NCBI RefSeq assembly: GCF_031755915.1
Contig: NC_083389.1
Span: forward strand, 1,546,001 to 1,610,000
From: Ziziphus jujuba
Lineage: Eukaryota; Streptophyta; Magnoliopsida; Rosales; Rhamnaceae
Direction of reading: 5' to 3'
DNA length: 64,000 bases
Position 1 is the first letter of the stretch; each line of letters starts with the position of its first letter. Positions 20,897-31,760 of this stretch are shown here, in pieces. The notes beneath the pieces were generated by a model, which worked only from the letters and a program-made list of their open reading frames with translations, searched no databases and had not been told where the DNA came from. A program made the position numbers and the translations under genes.

Positions 20897-22010
20897 TGAC
20901 CTGCTCCTAAACCGGTATTATATTAGCCTAGATCTAATTATGTTCAAGTTCTAATGGTCACCTCAACCCCTAACCAACCTGTGATTAGAAACCTTGGTAT
21001 ATTGAAGATGTCATAATAGCTGATGGATGTCCTATTGATAAGTTCAAACTAAAATACTCATTCACTAATGGTGTTTTAGGCGTTCAAAGAGAACAAAGAG
21101 AATTCAATCTCAGAAATAATTTTCTGTATAAAATTCAAGCTTAATTTTGATTGAAAAATAAGCCTTTAAATAGGCTAGAAATTCACAAAATAAACCCTAA
21201 AAACAAAGGGAAAACTGGCCATACAAAGTAGTTTCCTATAGTGGCCGAAATTCTCACTCCTTTCCTAATCTAATTTGGATTAATTAATTCCTTTATTTTG
21301 AATTAGTAATTAATTAATTTACAATGAAAATAATAAAATAATAACTTTCCTAAATTTATTTTTCCAACAAATAAATATATAAAAACCAAAAAGGAATGGT
21401 AATTTCCTAAAACAAAAAGTAGAATCAAATTAGGAAACTAAAACACTAGCTTTTTGACTAAGTTGACTTTGACCATGCATTGACCAATTTGAGCTCCAAA
21501 TCAGCTTCAATATGCTTTGTAGGATGCCAAATAAGCTGATCATGAAGGCCCACACGTTTCCCTTGCTTGGAAGAAAGAGAAAAAGCCAACTCAGCACAAT
21601 ATAATAAAGTCAACACAAAATACAGCAAAAATAGGCCAAATTTACTAACAGTCCGTACAACCCCTTTTTGGACGACTTTGAAGCCGCTTTCACTTGATTC
21701 CATATCCTCTTAGACATATGTATTGAATCCATAAAACATTGGAACCATTTCATGCTTCCCGACCTCCATAATTGCACTAAAACTGCTACCTGGGTCCGTA
21801 CCGGCTTCCACCACTTGTATGCTCAAGATAGGTCTTGGATCTTTAGGTATGGACAAGCCCTTTTGAATATTAATTACTCCCTGGATGAAGGCAACAAGAT
21901 TGTCCCTAAACTTCTTAGCTTGAGCACTAGTGATCGGTCCGATCTTCATCCGTATCAGGTTGGCACCCCAGTGGGTTGTCGGTTGAGTGGGTTCTGCTGG
22001 ATTCGCATCA
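20897..22010 (-). repeat. lone gypsy G-family LTR
   Basis: A single LTR matches 1823-2925 and 23436-24578 and ends with CGCATCA at 22004-22010. It lacks about 17 bases at its other terminus (ACCTGCTCC begins near 20899), and no internal element sequence adjoins either side. It probably arose by LTR-LTR recombination, but no clear target duplication survives, so truncation is also possible. It separates atpF-side sequence from rps2. Confidence 0.85.
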
Positions 22011-22070
22011 AGCCTCCTCGTCTTTATTCTATTCTCAAGTCCCTAAATTTATGAAGTTTATGTTCTGAAT

Positions 22071-22358
22071 TTATGAAGTCTTTAGTCCCTTTATTGCAGC
22101 CTGTGCTACTAAATCTGTTGCTTTGTTTTTTATACCAACAATTAAGAATTGTTTTCCCCTACTTGCTACATCAAAAACTAAATCACAAGCTTCTGCCAAA
22201 AACCAAGCATTTCTGTTAAGATTTATAATATGAATACCTTTACGCCTTGCAGAGATATATGGTGCCATTTGAGGATTCCATTTCCTAGTACCATGACCAA
22301 AATGAACTCCTACTCCCATCATCTCTCCCAAGTTGATGTTCCAATATCTTTTTATCAT
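22071..22358 (-). pseudogene. rps2: plastid rps2 5' fragment (NUPT)
   Basis: The reverse strand starts [20 protein letters not shown] at 22358 and continues through [20 protein letters not shown] and [20 protein letters not shown], matching the first third of plastid ribosomal protein S2. Similarity stops near 22095, followed by a short repeated tail with TTTATGAAGT. The remaining two thirds are missing. atpI and atpH, which normally sit between rps2 and atpF, are gone. Confidence 0.88.
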
Positions 22359-22700
22359 AAAAAAAAAAAGAAAAAGAGAAGCTAAAATAGAAATAAATAA
22401 TTGTTCCCATGAAACCTTCTCTTCTACTGAAGATTGGCCATTGATACACGATCCAGACCATTCATTTCTTTCTATTCGTTGTTATCTTTATTTCTATTAC
22501 CAAATTAAACTACCACAACATAAATAGAGAAAAGGATGAATTCACTTTTAGGAATAATTAAATCCTAGAAACGATTGTTTTGATATATCATGTAAATTAT
22601 TTGACATGTAAAAATTAAATAATTCTCTATGGTTGAACAAAATGTCTTTTATTTCCTACTCAAATAAATTATTCTTTTTCATTTACAAAGGAATGTTGTG
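22359..22700. other. plastid-like spacer upstream of rps2
   Basis: AT-rich noncoding sequence where plastid genomes have the rps2-rpoC2 spacer. I see no gene; the boundary with the rDNA relic lies somewhere around 22690-22760. Confidence 0.5.
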
Positions 22701-22759
22701 ATGTTGCCTTGAACAGTGCACTAATCATTTGGATCCGGTCCCAACGGGCATCATCCCCC

Positions 22760-23050
22760 TATAACAACATTCTTTTTCAGACCTTTCAAACAATCGATAC
22801 GACCATGTAAAGCAACGTGTGCCATGGTCCGCGGCTGGCCAAAACGTGAATGGTTTCTTAAAAACTCGCTTCGGATATGAAACTTTGAGTATTTAAACGT
22901 GTGCCATGGTCCGCGGCTGGCCAAAACGCAGGTCCCTGGCGATGAGTGCCATAGCAATCAGTGGTTGTCCAACCCTCGACTCCTCACTGCATGCACGAAT
23001 TGCTGTCGCGGCCTTATAGAGACCCCTATGCACCGCTGGTTATGCATTTC
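22760..23050 (+). pseudogene. ITS2-like rDNA spacer relic
   Basis: GC-richer sequence directly upstream of the 26S start. It has the ITS2-type stretch GTGCCATGGTCCGCGGCTGG and the ACCCTCGACTCCTC and GCTGTCGCGGCC blocks. A 32-bp unit (22815-22846) is repeated exactly at 22897-22928. The assignment rests on position and general resemblance to plant ITS2. Confidence 0.6.
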
Positions 23051-23290
23051 CAACCTAACCTGGCGGGCTACCCGCTAAGTTTCAGTATATCAATAAGCGG
23101 AGGAAAAAAAACTTACAAGGATTCCCGTATTAACAAGCGCCCTCGGTGTTCGAATTGTAGTCTAAAGAAGCATCCTCAGCGGCGGACCAGACTCAAGTCC
23201 CCTGGGTTGTTTGGGAATACAACCCAAATCAGGCGGTAAATTCCTACCAAGGCTAAATATGAGCGAGAGACCAATGGCAAACAAGTACCA

Positions 23291-23333
<43 letters not shown>

Positions 23334-23435
23334 ACTTGAAATTGTTGGGAGGGAACCGGATGGGGGCCAGCGATGCGCCTCAGTCAGATGTGGAACAGTG
23401 AGAGCCGGTCTGTCGATTGACTCGGGGCTCAAACC
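23051..23435 (+). pseudogene. 26S rRNA 5' region, first part (nuclear rDNA relic)
   Basis: Starting near the motif TACCCGCTAAGTTTCAGTAT and ATCAATAAGCGGAGGAAAA, the sequence follows the 5' end of plant nuclear 26S rRNA: ACTTACAAGGATTCCC, CCTCAGCGGCGGACC, GGTAAATTCC, AGTACCACGAGGGAAAGATG, AAAAGGACTTTGAAAAGAGA. Substitutions and deletions show it is no longer functional. It is interrupted at 23435 by element G3; AAACC at 23431-23435 is the target duplication, and the rRNA resumes at 29766. Confidence 0.9.
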
Positions 23436-24578
23436 TGATACGAACCTAGGACGACCTGCTCCTAAACCCGTATTATATTAGCCCGGATCTCAATTAAGTT
23501 CAAGTTCTAATGTAATGGACCTCAACCCCTAACCAACCTGTGGTTAGAAACCTTGGTATAATGTAGACGCCACAATAGGGGATGGAAAACCTATTGATAA
23601 GTCAAGCTAAAACAACCAATTCTCTAATGGTGTTTTAGGTGTTCTCAAAGAACAAAGAGATAATTAATCTCACAAGTATTTTCTTAATCAAATCAAAGTT
23701 TTTAAGTTATCTTATTAATGAAAAATAAGCCTTTAAATAGGCTTTGAAAGAAACAAAATAAACCCTAAAAACCCTAGGAAAAACAGGCCACACAATAAAG
23801 AGTTCTATGGTGGCCGAAATTCTCACTCCTTTCCTAATCTAATTTGGATTAATTAATTCCTTTATTTTGAATTAGGAATTAATTAATTTACAATGAAAAT
23901 AATAAAATAATAACTTTCCTAAACTTATTTTTCCAGAAAATAAATAAATGAAAACTAAAAAGTAATGGTAATTTCCTAAAACAAAAAGTAGAATCAAATT
24001 AGGAAACTATAATACTAGCTTTTTGACTAAGTTGACTTTGACCAATCTTTGACCAAATTGAGCTCCAAATCAGCTTCTAGATGCTTTGTAAGATGCCAAA
24101 TAAACTGAATATGAAGTCCCACACGTTGCCCATGCTTGGAAAAATAAGAAAAGGCTAATACAGTAAAATACAGTAAAGCCAGCAAGCAATACAGCAAATT
24201 CGGCCAAATTGTTGATGCTGTCCGTACAAGCCCTTTTTGATTGCATTTGAGGCTGCTTTAACTTGATTCCATGACCTCTTAGGCATATATATTGAACCCA
24301 TAAAGCATTGGAACCATTTCATGCTTCCCGGACTCCAAAAATATACCAAAACCGTCACCCGGGTCCGTATCGGCTTCCACCACTTGGATGCTTCGAATAG
24401 GCTTTGTATCTTCAAGTATGGACAAGCTCTATTGAGATTAATTACCCTCTGTATAAATACTCCCAGGTTGCCCTTAAATCTCTTAATTTGAGCTCTTGTG
24501 ATTGGCCTAGTCTTCATCCGTGTCGAGTCAGCACCCCAGCGGGTTATCGGTGGAGCGGGCTCGGGCGGAATCACATCA
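23436..24578 (-). repeat. 3' LTR of G3
   Basis: A 1143-bp LTR beginning TGATACGAACC after AAACC. The last 141 codons of the element's long frame lie inside it, ending at a stop near 24155. Confidence 0.93.
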
Positions 24579-27454
24579 TTCCCCTCCTCTTGAAAAGGAT
24601 TTGTCCTCAAATCAAGATCATCACCTGCAGCAAAAGGAGTTAAATCAGCAACATTAAATGCAGCACTCATGTTATACTCACCTAGTAAATCAAGCTTGTA
24701 GGCATTCTTGTTATTGGGCTCCAAAACTTGAAAAGGTCCATCCATAAGCGGCATGAGCTTTGACTTTCTTTGATTAGGAAACCTTTCCTTTTGTAAGTGC
24801 AACCAAACCAATTCTCCTGGGTCAAATACTATTACAACAAAATCTAGAAATACATGCTCATTATGGTAAAAATTACACTTTTTAAAGTTAGCAAACAATA
24901 TTTTCCAAATTTTCAAATTGCCACTAAGTAAAGCTCTCAACAATGCAGATAAAGTTCTATGCAATAAAGACATCTTTAAATAAGTATCTTTAAACTTCAT
25001 GGTCAGCAATGATTTTTTATTCATAATTACTTTGTTAACATCACCAAAGCTAAGATAACAATTTAGATTCTTCCTTTCTTGTCTTCCTTTTCCTTTCTCA
25101 CTCAATGCCATCTCACCTTCCTCACTCTCGGCTTTTGCACCAAATTTCTCACTCTTGGTTTTAATAAAATTTTTACACACAACCTGAGTATTAGAAGACT
25201 TACCTCGGACAGCAAGCTCACCTTTTCCCTCTTGATTGGATGGTAGTCCACTTGGAATTTCATTTGGTAAGACATTTCCAAATTCCTTCAAAAGAGAAAT
25301 CATTGAACTTGGCAATTCAAGTTCTTCAAAGTTAGTTTGATCATTAAAATAATTTTCTTTGTAAAGCATGACCAGCAAAGGTTTCTTACACTCAATAACC
25401 TTATTAATATCCCCTAAACTCAAATAAAAATTCTGGTTTTTCCTCTCTTTTCTTTCTTTTCTTTTTCTTTCCTCGGTTTGGCTCTCATTGGCGGAAATTT
25501 CCAGTTTTTGTGTGCTCTCGGGTTTGCTCTCTTTTCTCACCCCTCTCTCGGCTTTTTCTTGGTCTTTCCACTCAATATGAACCTTAGAAACCTTATCTTG
25601 GTCAGCAACCTCAATCTTACCTTCTTGGAAGGATGGTGAAGCCGTTGGTGCCATACTTGCTTTTTCTTTAAGCTTTTCGGCTTCTCTCCTTTGTTGCATT
25701 TGTAATTGGTCTTTGTAAACCTCTTTAGGAGATAATGGTTCCAGCTTGACCTTCTTCCCTTCAAACCTGAAAACAATACTATTTTCTCGACCAAAATGAG
25801 TAGCATCGTTATCAAATTGCCATGGTCTACCTAATAGTATATGTCCAGCAATCATGGGTACAATATCACATAAAACTACATCCTCATATCTACCTATATT
25901 AAATTTTACTTTGGCTTGTTTGTTTACTTTCATCTCACCACTATCATTAAGCCATTGTAATCTATAAGGTTCTGGATGTTTAATTGTTTTCAAGCCTAAT
26001 TTATCAACTACAAGATTACTTATCACATTAGTACAACTTCCACTATCTATAATCATGCTACAAATTTTACCTTGTATTTCGCAGCGAGTGTGGAAGATGT
26101 TTTCTCTTTGTATCTGCTCTTCATCTTTGTAGACAGCAAGTACTCTCCTTGAAACCAAGCTCAACTCGGCATTAGATGTATCTACAGGTTCGGTTTCATC
26201 TTCATTACAACCCTCCTCTTGCTCGGTTTCAGCTCCACTTTCTTCACTTGCGGATTCCAGCTCACCATCACCCTTTAATACCATGATTCTTCTATTTGGG
26301 CATTGGCTAGATATGTGCCCTCTTCCTTGGCACTTAAAACAAATTATTTCTCTAGATTTTTGAGGTTTAGGATCAGATTTTATCTCACCTCTAAGTGCTT
26401 GGACAGATTCGGTCTTGACCTCCCTTCTTGGCCGGTTGGTAGATTCTTCTCCTAATTTCGGCCTCATCTTGTTTTCATAAGTGGAATTGTTTTTCCAGCC
26501 ACTTGAACTTGCCCTTCCACTGCTAGAAACTCCTCCAAACCGTGTACTAACACCCCTCCTCTTGAATTGGTTCTCAAGTTTAATGGCTACATGCAACATC
26601 TCCTCCAATTCCAAGTATTGTTGTAATTCAAGTTGGTTGGCAATGTCACGGTTTAACCCTCCAAGAAATCTTGCCATTGTTGCCTCTCTATCCTCCCTCA
26701 TGTTTAACCTCATCATTAACATCTCCATCTCTTTGTAATAATCCTCCACGGACCTACTTCCTTGAGACAAAGATTGAAGCCTTTGATGCAGCAACCTTTG
26801 GTAATGGGATGCCACAAACCGCTTCCTCATGACTCCTTTCATTTGTCGCCATGTTGTAATTAAGTCTTCACCAACCCTCCTTCGGGTGCTTTGCTCATTT
26901 ATCCACCATTGGAGTGCATAATGGCCAAACTCCATTGCTGCCATCTTCACCTTCTTACCTTCCGAATAGTTGTGGCAGTCAAAAATCATCTCCATTTTCT
27001 CTTCCCACTCCAAATAAGCTTCAGGATCACTTTTACCCATAAAAGGTGGGATATTAACCTTGATATTTCCCAAATCTTCATCTGTATCCTCCCTCCTATA
27101 TCTCCCACGGCCAGCTCTATCTTGGACAGCAAAGGTTTCGTCCATACCTTCCTCAAAGTCACCGTCCAATGGCTCCTCATCAAATTCCTCTCTCGACCTC
27201 TTGCGACGTCCTCGTCCTCCATGGAATTCTTGCCTATTTCTTGTATTCGGCCTTCCTTGTGAGGCTTCTAATCTTCCCACTCTTTGATTTACATGCTCAA
27301 ATTGAGCACTCATCCGCTGTATTGATTCCAAAATAGTTCTCAAGTCCACTTGGTCTCCACTTCCAGTAGCTCGGTCATCGCCATGAAATGCTACGGACTC
27401 TTCCTCATTGATCCTCAAGGATGGATCTCCTCTTCTTATTCTAGAATCTACCAT
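24155..27454 (-). CDS. G3 gag-protease polyprotein fused to integrase tail (1099 codons)
   Basis: An uninterrupted frame from [20 protein letters not shown]. Residues 1-380 are Gag, with [40 protein letters not shown] and the CCHC knuckle [14 protein letters not shown] near 370. Protease follows with [13 protein letters not shown] near 470 and [11 protein letters not shown] near 545. A charged linker (600-800) contains a second, diverged copy of the [11 protein letters not shown] stretch. Then RT, RNase H and the integrase core are missing; a patch with [13 protein letters not shown] leads to the integrase tail [20 protein letters not shown] (about 885) and about 140 codons inside the 3' LTR (24578-24155). 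An intact frame across these joins is unexpected for random decay. Whether it is translated is unknown. Confidence 0.8.
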   Translation of the reverse strand: MVDSRIRRGDPSLRINEEESVAFHGDDRATGSGDQVDLRTILESIQRMSAQFEHVNQRVGRLEASQGRPNTRNRQEFHGGRGRRKRSREEFDEEPLDGDFEEGMDETFAVQDRAGRGRYRREDTDEDLGNIKVNIPPFMGKSDPEAYLEWEEKMEMIFDCHNYSEGKKVKMAAMEFGHYALQWWINEQSTRRRVGEDLITTWRQMKGVMRKRFVASHYQRLLHQRLQSLSQGSRSVEDYYKEMEMLMMRLNMREDREATMARFLGGLNRDIANQLELQQYLELEEMLHVAIKLENQFKRRGVSTRFGGVSSSGRASSSGWKNNSTYENKMRPKLGEESTNRPRREVKTESVQALRGEIKSDPKPQKSREIICFKCQGRGHISSQCPNRRIMVLKGDGELESASEESGAETEQEEGCNEDETEPVDTSNAELSLVSRRVLAVYKDEEQIQRENIFHTRCEIQGKICSMIIDSGSCTNVISNLVVDKLGLKTIKHPEPYRLQWLNDSGEMKVNKQAKVKFNIGRYEDVVLCDIVPMIAGHILLGRPWQFDNDATHFGRENSIVFRFEGKKVKLEPLSPKEVYKDQLQMQQRREAEKLKEKASMAPTASPSFQEGKIEVADQDKVSKVHIEWKDQEKAERGVRKESKPESTQKLEISANESQTEERKRKERKERKNQNFYLSLGDINKVIECKKPLLVMLYKENYFNDQTNFEELELPSSMISLLKEFGNVLPNEIPSGLPSNQEGKGELAVRGKSSNTQVVCKNFIKTKSEKFGAKAESEEGEMALSEKGKGRQERKNLNCYLSFGDVNKVIMNKKSLLTMKFKDTYLKMSLLHRTLSALLRALLSGNLKIWKILFANFKKCNFYHNEHVFLDFVVIVFDPGELVWLHLQKERFPNQRKSKLMPLMDGPFQVLEPNNKNAYKLDLLGEYNMSAAFNVADLTPFAAGDDLDLRTNPFQEEGNDVIPPEPAPPITRWGADSTRMKTRPITRAQIKRFKGNLGVFIQRVINLNRACPYLKIQSLFEASKWWKPIRTRVTVLVYFWSPGSMKWFQCFMGSIYMPKRSWNQVKAASNAIKKGLYGQHQQFGRICCIACWLYCILLY

Positions 27455-28607
27455 GTTAGTAAAATACTGCAGAAAATAAAATAAATCCTCACAATATTTA
27501 CTCCCTCACGTGTTTCACTCAAACAAGGTCTCGACACTCATGCTAGCACACTAGTTTCGGCTTTTACCCTCTTTTAAGCTCACACACTCTTGTCTTTTTT
27601 CACTCAATGAATTATCTCAAAGTTCTAATTAAAACACCCACAAAACAGCAATTAGATCACTAGTATGTTTTAATTAAACTTATCAACAAAACAGTAGCAA
27701 AAAAGTAGGCAATACTGAAAGAATCCAACAAATCCTAATTTTTCGGCTTTCTAGACAAGAAAACACAAAATAATGGGAAAACGTTGGAATTTTTGAAAAC
27801 TGCACCAGATGGTAGTAGATTATGAGTTCAAGAATAAAATTCCAGGAAAAGAAATTCAAATACGATCAAGAATCAAAGAGAACAAAAATATAGAAAAGTT
27901 GTTGGTTGTTGTTCTTTGTAATTCGAGTTTTTGTATCAAATCCCTTAACTAATTTTAATCCAAATAATTTAGCACACAAACTCAAATATCCAGCAGCAGA
28001 AATAATTTCCCAGCAATTAAAATATTGAATAAATAATCAAAAACCAGCAGCTCCAACAAATTTCCAGCAAACAATTCAAACTCCAACAAACCGAAATATT
28101 TTTCCGTTTTTTTTTTTTTTTTTTTTTTTATTCGGCTTTACCTCTTTTTTTTTTTTTTTTTTTCACTCACAGAACATAAACAACTGCAGTAGCAAGAATA
28201 ATTACCAAAATTGCAATTCCAATTCCAAAACAAACACCAAACCCGTGACCTCCAAATAAACACAAATGTGCAGTTTTTTTTTTTTTTTTAATGTTGCCGC
28301 AAACTCTTTTTTTTTTTTTTTTTTTTTAATATATGAATGCAAATATCTAAAACTAAAACAGCAAAGAAAAACCAACAAAAACCAAATTAACAAGAACAAT
28401 GATAAAAGACAACCAACAAACTAGGAAACAAAAATACGATAAAACTAGGAAATCCTAATTCAACTAGGAATGAATTTTTTTTTTTTTTTTTTTTTTAAGA
28501 TGCTGAACGTGTATAGGATGGATGCAACCTTAACCTAATGCTAAAATTACAGAATAACACAAAAACAAATACAGCAAATAAAGATAGATCAAACCTGAAC
28601 AAAATTT
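27455..28607 (-). other. G3 5' leader
   Basis: AT-rich leader of about 1.15 kb with long T runs at about 28104-28129, 28146-28163, 28274-28289, 28309-28327 and 28478-28496 (A runs in element sense). Homologous to the leaders of G2 and the 39504 fragment. No coding signal. Confidence 0.75.
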
Positions 28608-28620
28608 AGCTCTGACACCA
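28608..28620 (-). other. G3 primer-binding site
   Basis: The reverse strand reads TGGTGTCAGAGCT, the initiator tRNA-Met complement TGGTATCAGAGCC with two mismatches, two bases from the LTR. Confidence 0.82.
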
Positions 28621-28622
28621 AA

Positions 28623-29765
28623 TGATACGAACCTAGGACGACCTGCTCCTAAACCCGTATTATATTAGCCCGGATCTCAATTAAGTTCAAGTTCTAATGG
28701 AATGGACCTCAACCCCTAACCAACCTGTGGTTAGAAACCTTGGTATAATGTAGACGCCACAATAGGGGATGGAAAACCTATTGATAAGTCAAGCTAAAAC
28801 AACCAATTATCTAATGGTGTTTTAGGTGTTCTCAAAGAACAAAGAGATAATTAATCTCACAAGTATTTTCTTAATCAAATCAAAGTTTTTAAGTTATCTT
28901 ATTAATGAAAAATAAGCCTTTAAATAGGCTTTGAAAGAAACAAAATAAACCCTAAAAACCCTAGGAAAAACAGGCCACACAATAAAGAGTTCTATGGTGG
29001 CCGAAATTCTCACTCCTTTCCTAATCTAATTTGGATTAATTAATTCCTTTATTTTGAATTAGGAATTAATTAATTTACAATGAAAATAATAAAATAATAA
29101 CTTTCCTAAACTTATATTTCCAGAAAATAAATAAATAAAAACTAAAAAGTAATGGTAATTTCCTAAAACAAAAAGTAGAATCAAATTAGGAAACTATAAT
29201 ACTAGCTTTTTGACTAAGTTGACTTTGACCAATCTTTAACCAAATTGAGCTCCAAATCAGCTTCTTGATGCTTTGTAAGATGCCAAATAAACTGAATATG
29301 AAGTCCCACACGTTTCCCATGCTTGGAAAAATAAGAAAAGGCTAATACAGTAAAATACAGTAAAGCCAGCAAGCAATACAACAAATTCGGTCAAATTGTT
29401 GATGCTGTCCGTACAAGCCCTTTTTGATTGCATTTGAGGCTGCTTTAACTTGATTCCATCACCTCTGAGGCATATGTATTGAACCCATAAAGCATTGGAA
29501 CCATTTCATGCTTCCCGGACTCCAAAAATGTACCAAAACCGTCACCCGGGTCCATATCGGCTTCCACCACTTGGATGCTTCGAATAGGCTTTGTATCTTC
29601 AAGTATGGACAAGCTCTATTGAGATTAATTACCCTCTGTATAAATACTCCCAGGTTGCCCTTAAATCTCTTAATTTGAGCTCTTGTGATTGGCCTAGTCT
29701 TAATCCGTGTCGAGTCAGCACCCTAGCGGGTTATCGGTGGAGCGGGCTCGGGCGGAATCACATCA
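28623..29765 (-). repeat. 5' LTR of G3
   Basis: A 1143-bp LTR, the same length as the partner at 23436-24578, with no indels between them. It ends with CACATCA before the AAACC duplication. Confidence 0.93.
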
Positions 29766-30018
29766 AAACCGATGCAGATTGTGACGACGGCCCAAGCCCA
29801 AGCTGTAGATGTGCCGATGGAGACGTCGTCGCCACGATCGTGGTTGGCAGCGCAAGCCGTCATGGCATGCTTCGGCAGCTGCACGCTCCTAGCGTCGACC
29901 TGTGGGTTCCTCATTCAGCCCGTCTTGAAACACGGACCAAAGAGTCTGACATGTGTGCGAGTCAATGGGTCAGTAAACCCGTAAAGCATAAGGAAGCTGA
30001 ATGGCAAGATCCCCAAAT
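29766..30018 (+). pseudogene. 26S rRNA relic, second part
   Basis: After the AAACC duplication the 26S sequence continues: CGATGCAGATTGTGACGACG, GGAGACGTCGTCGCCACGAT, CGTGGTTGGCAGCG, GGCATGCTTCGGCA, then the highly conserved CGTCTTGAAACACGGACCAA and GTCTGACATGTGTGCGAGTC, ending around GGCAAGATCCCC. Joined to 23051-23435 it is one segment of the 5' third of 26S. G/C to A/T changes are frequent. The open frames here are accidental. Confidence 0.9.
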
Positions 30019-30362
30019 ATTAGTGAGCATAGTGAAGTTCATACAGTAATGAGTTTGATCGACAACAATGAACTTATAACAAAATATGTTTTAAATTCTT
30101 ATGAAATAAATCATGTTAGTGTGAAGTAAACTAAGAAAATAGGTGTATATATATACATTCTTATAACACCGTCTTCAATGTTTATCATATTTTTTATTGT
30201 TTTAATAACACAAAATTATATTATTAGGATTATGATGAGGTTTCTGGACTTGAAAACACTAATATTGTTAAGTTGAACGTAGTTCGTGGTATTACCTACT
30301 ACATTTTATTTACAAATAACTTTATTTAGTTCACGAGCTAATATATTTTGATTTTTGTATAG
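30019..30362 (+). other. unassigned AT-rich DNA, possible intron
   Basis: No repeat or gene family recognised. The stretch near 30231-30300 can be read in one frame as DEVSGLENTNIVKLNVVRG, and the sequence just before 30363 is a T-rich tract ending TTTTTGTATAG, like a plant 3' splice site. Confidence 0.35.
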
Positions 30363-30548
30363 GGCTCTACGGCTGAAAATGACTTCAATTCTCCAAATAA
30401 AACTCTTGGAAAACGACCTAATCCATTGATTGTTGAAGATGATGGTTCCTATAAAGAAGTTGTTGATCACAAACCAAATTCACATATGTCAAGCAACAAG
30501 TTATCAAGCAGCAAACTAAGAAAAATAATTAAGCAAGAAAAATTTTAA
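30363..30548 (+). other. possible terminal exon of an unidentified gene
   Basis: Immediately after the splice-like TTTTTGTATAG (ending 30362), a 61-codon frame runs from GSTAENDFNSPNKTLGKRPN through PLIVEDDGSYKEVV and ends with the basic tail SSSKLRKIIKQEKF and TAA at 30546-30548. Codon content and the serine/lysine-rich, charged tail look coding rather than random. I do not recognise the family with confidence; the style recalls the C-terminal tail of plant RPA-like proteins, some of which are carried by Helitrons, but no Helitron end is visible. The upstream exons would lie in 30019-30300 or are missing. Confidence 0.35.
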
Positions 30549-31300
30549 TTTTTATTGAACAATTTTAGAATATTATTTTTTCATGCTTTTTCAAATTTTC
30601 TCACTTTTTTATTTTTTTAATAATTTTTATTGAATAATACTCAATGGGTTTATAGATATTTTTTGCACTTCTACTTGATGGGTTTATTATTATTGTTTTT
30701 AATTATTATTTTTAACTTTTTGTTATATTTTAGATGTGTTTATTATTATTACTATTATTATTATTATTATTATTATGATTGTTACTAGAATTATGAACCT
30801 TTATATGTAAATTTAATACATTACATAGTTCATGCATTATTTCATTATATGGTATTATTTAAAATAATAACACTAATCACATTACAAATTGCTTTTAGAT
30901 AAACAAAATTAAAATTAATCTAAGATTATCAAAGTGCTTCCAACTTATAATCCATAATCAAAATTATATTTTCCATCATATTCTAACTGAAACATTTTGA
31001 TCAACCAATAAAAATTATTCAAATTAATATAAAAATCCCCAACAATTGTCAATAAGAGATATAAAATGTTTAGACTTTTTCACAAACACATACATACGTA
31101 AATAGATGCAATATATACATAGTTAAATATATATACAGACAAGCCCGCATGCATGGTGTTTCATGATGCATAATGTTTTAATTTATACATATTATGGAAG
31201 AGATTATATATATATGAGTATATATTACTGTCCAGATATCAGGGGAACAAGTGTAACGTTTATAACATTTTTTTTATCGAATGATTTAACATTATGTTTT
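30549..31300. other. AT-rich intergenic DNA with TTA microsatellite
   Basis: No gene seen. A (TTA/ATT)n microsatellite with few interruptions occupies about 30730-30775. The remainder is A/T-rich, with TA-rich patches at 31125-31145 and 31205-31225. Confidence 0.6.
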
Positions 31301-31760
31301 GCATTAATGGAGAATTGATGGCATGTTTTAATTGGGTTGTAATGACTTTTAATTTTCCTTCCATTTGGGTTTTTGAGAGGTGGTTTTATGAAGCTATATA
31401 TAGCCTTTTGGAGCTTTCATTTGGCAGATAAAGAAGAATTGAGATAAGTGTTTGAGGTGCTTTGCATTGTGTGCATATTGTAAATATGGTAAATCTTAGG
31501 TACATAATATTTCGTAGTGGAATATTTAAGTGGTGTTGTGTCCAAAATCTAAGCTAATCTATTGTATCCTGGGAGACGAATGTCACAGAGCCATCTGTAT
31601 CAGTGGAACGAAATTCATCTTAAGGAGATTGCGGTATCACACAGGCCTCAGATCAGTTATTCAATCCATACATATAAGTTCTAAAATTTATAATTTTCTT
31701 ACAATCGTAAGATGAATTTCCTTACTAATCGTGTATGCATATATGTTCATTATGTTGTTG
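31300..31760 (+). repeat. probable LTR of decayed copia element C1
   Basis: Upstream of the C1 gag remnant lies a promoter-like stretch with TATATATAG at about 31396-31404 followed by a transcript-like region, and GGAGACGAATGTCACAGAGC and GGAGATTGCGGTATCACAC blocks near 31569-31650 that resemble LTR/R-region sequence of plant copia elements. Exact ends, primer site and partner LTR are not visible, so the limits are approximate. Confidence 0.4.

Larger units (their letters stand above)
23436..29765 (-). mobile_element. Ty3/gypsy element G3, internally deleted, near-identical LTRs
   Basis: A 6.3-kb reverse-strand element bounded by AAACC duplications (23431-23435 and 29766-29770). Both LTRs are exactly 1143 bp (23436-24578 and 28623-29765), differing by about 16-17 substitutions in my manual comparison (about 1.5%), so it is the youngest G copy here. 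Primer site at 28608-28620 has two or three mismatches; polypurine tract at 24579-24591. Reverse transcriptase, RNase H and the integrase catalytic core are deleted, yet a single 1099-codon frame remains. It can only have moved with enzymes from another copy if the deletion preceded insertion. Confidence 0.93.

Noticed and set aside
22815..22928. CRISPR-like repeat
   Set aside because: Only two copies, in a eukaryotic rDNA spacer relic; not an array.
29591..30049. Forward 152-codon frame spanning LTR and rDNA
   Set aside because: It is a chance frame across the G3 LTR end and the 26S relic; rRNA sequence explains it.
30019..31300. A Helitron
   Set aside because: The possible RPA-like tail is suggestive, but I could not find convincing 5' TC and 3' hairpin-CTRR ends, nor a Rep/helicase.
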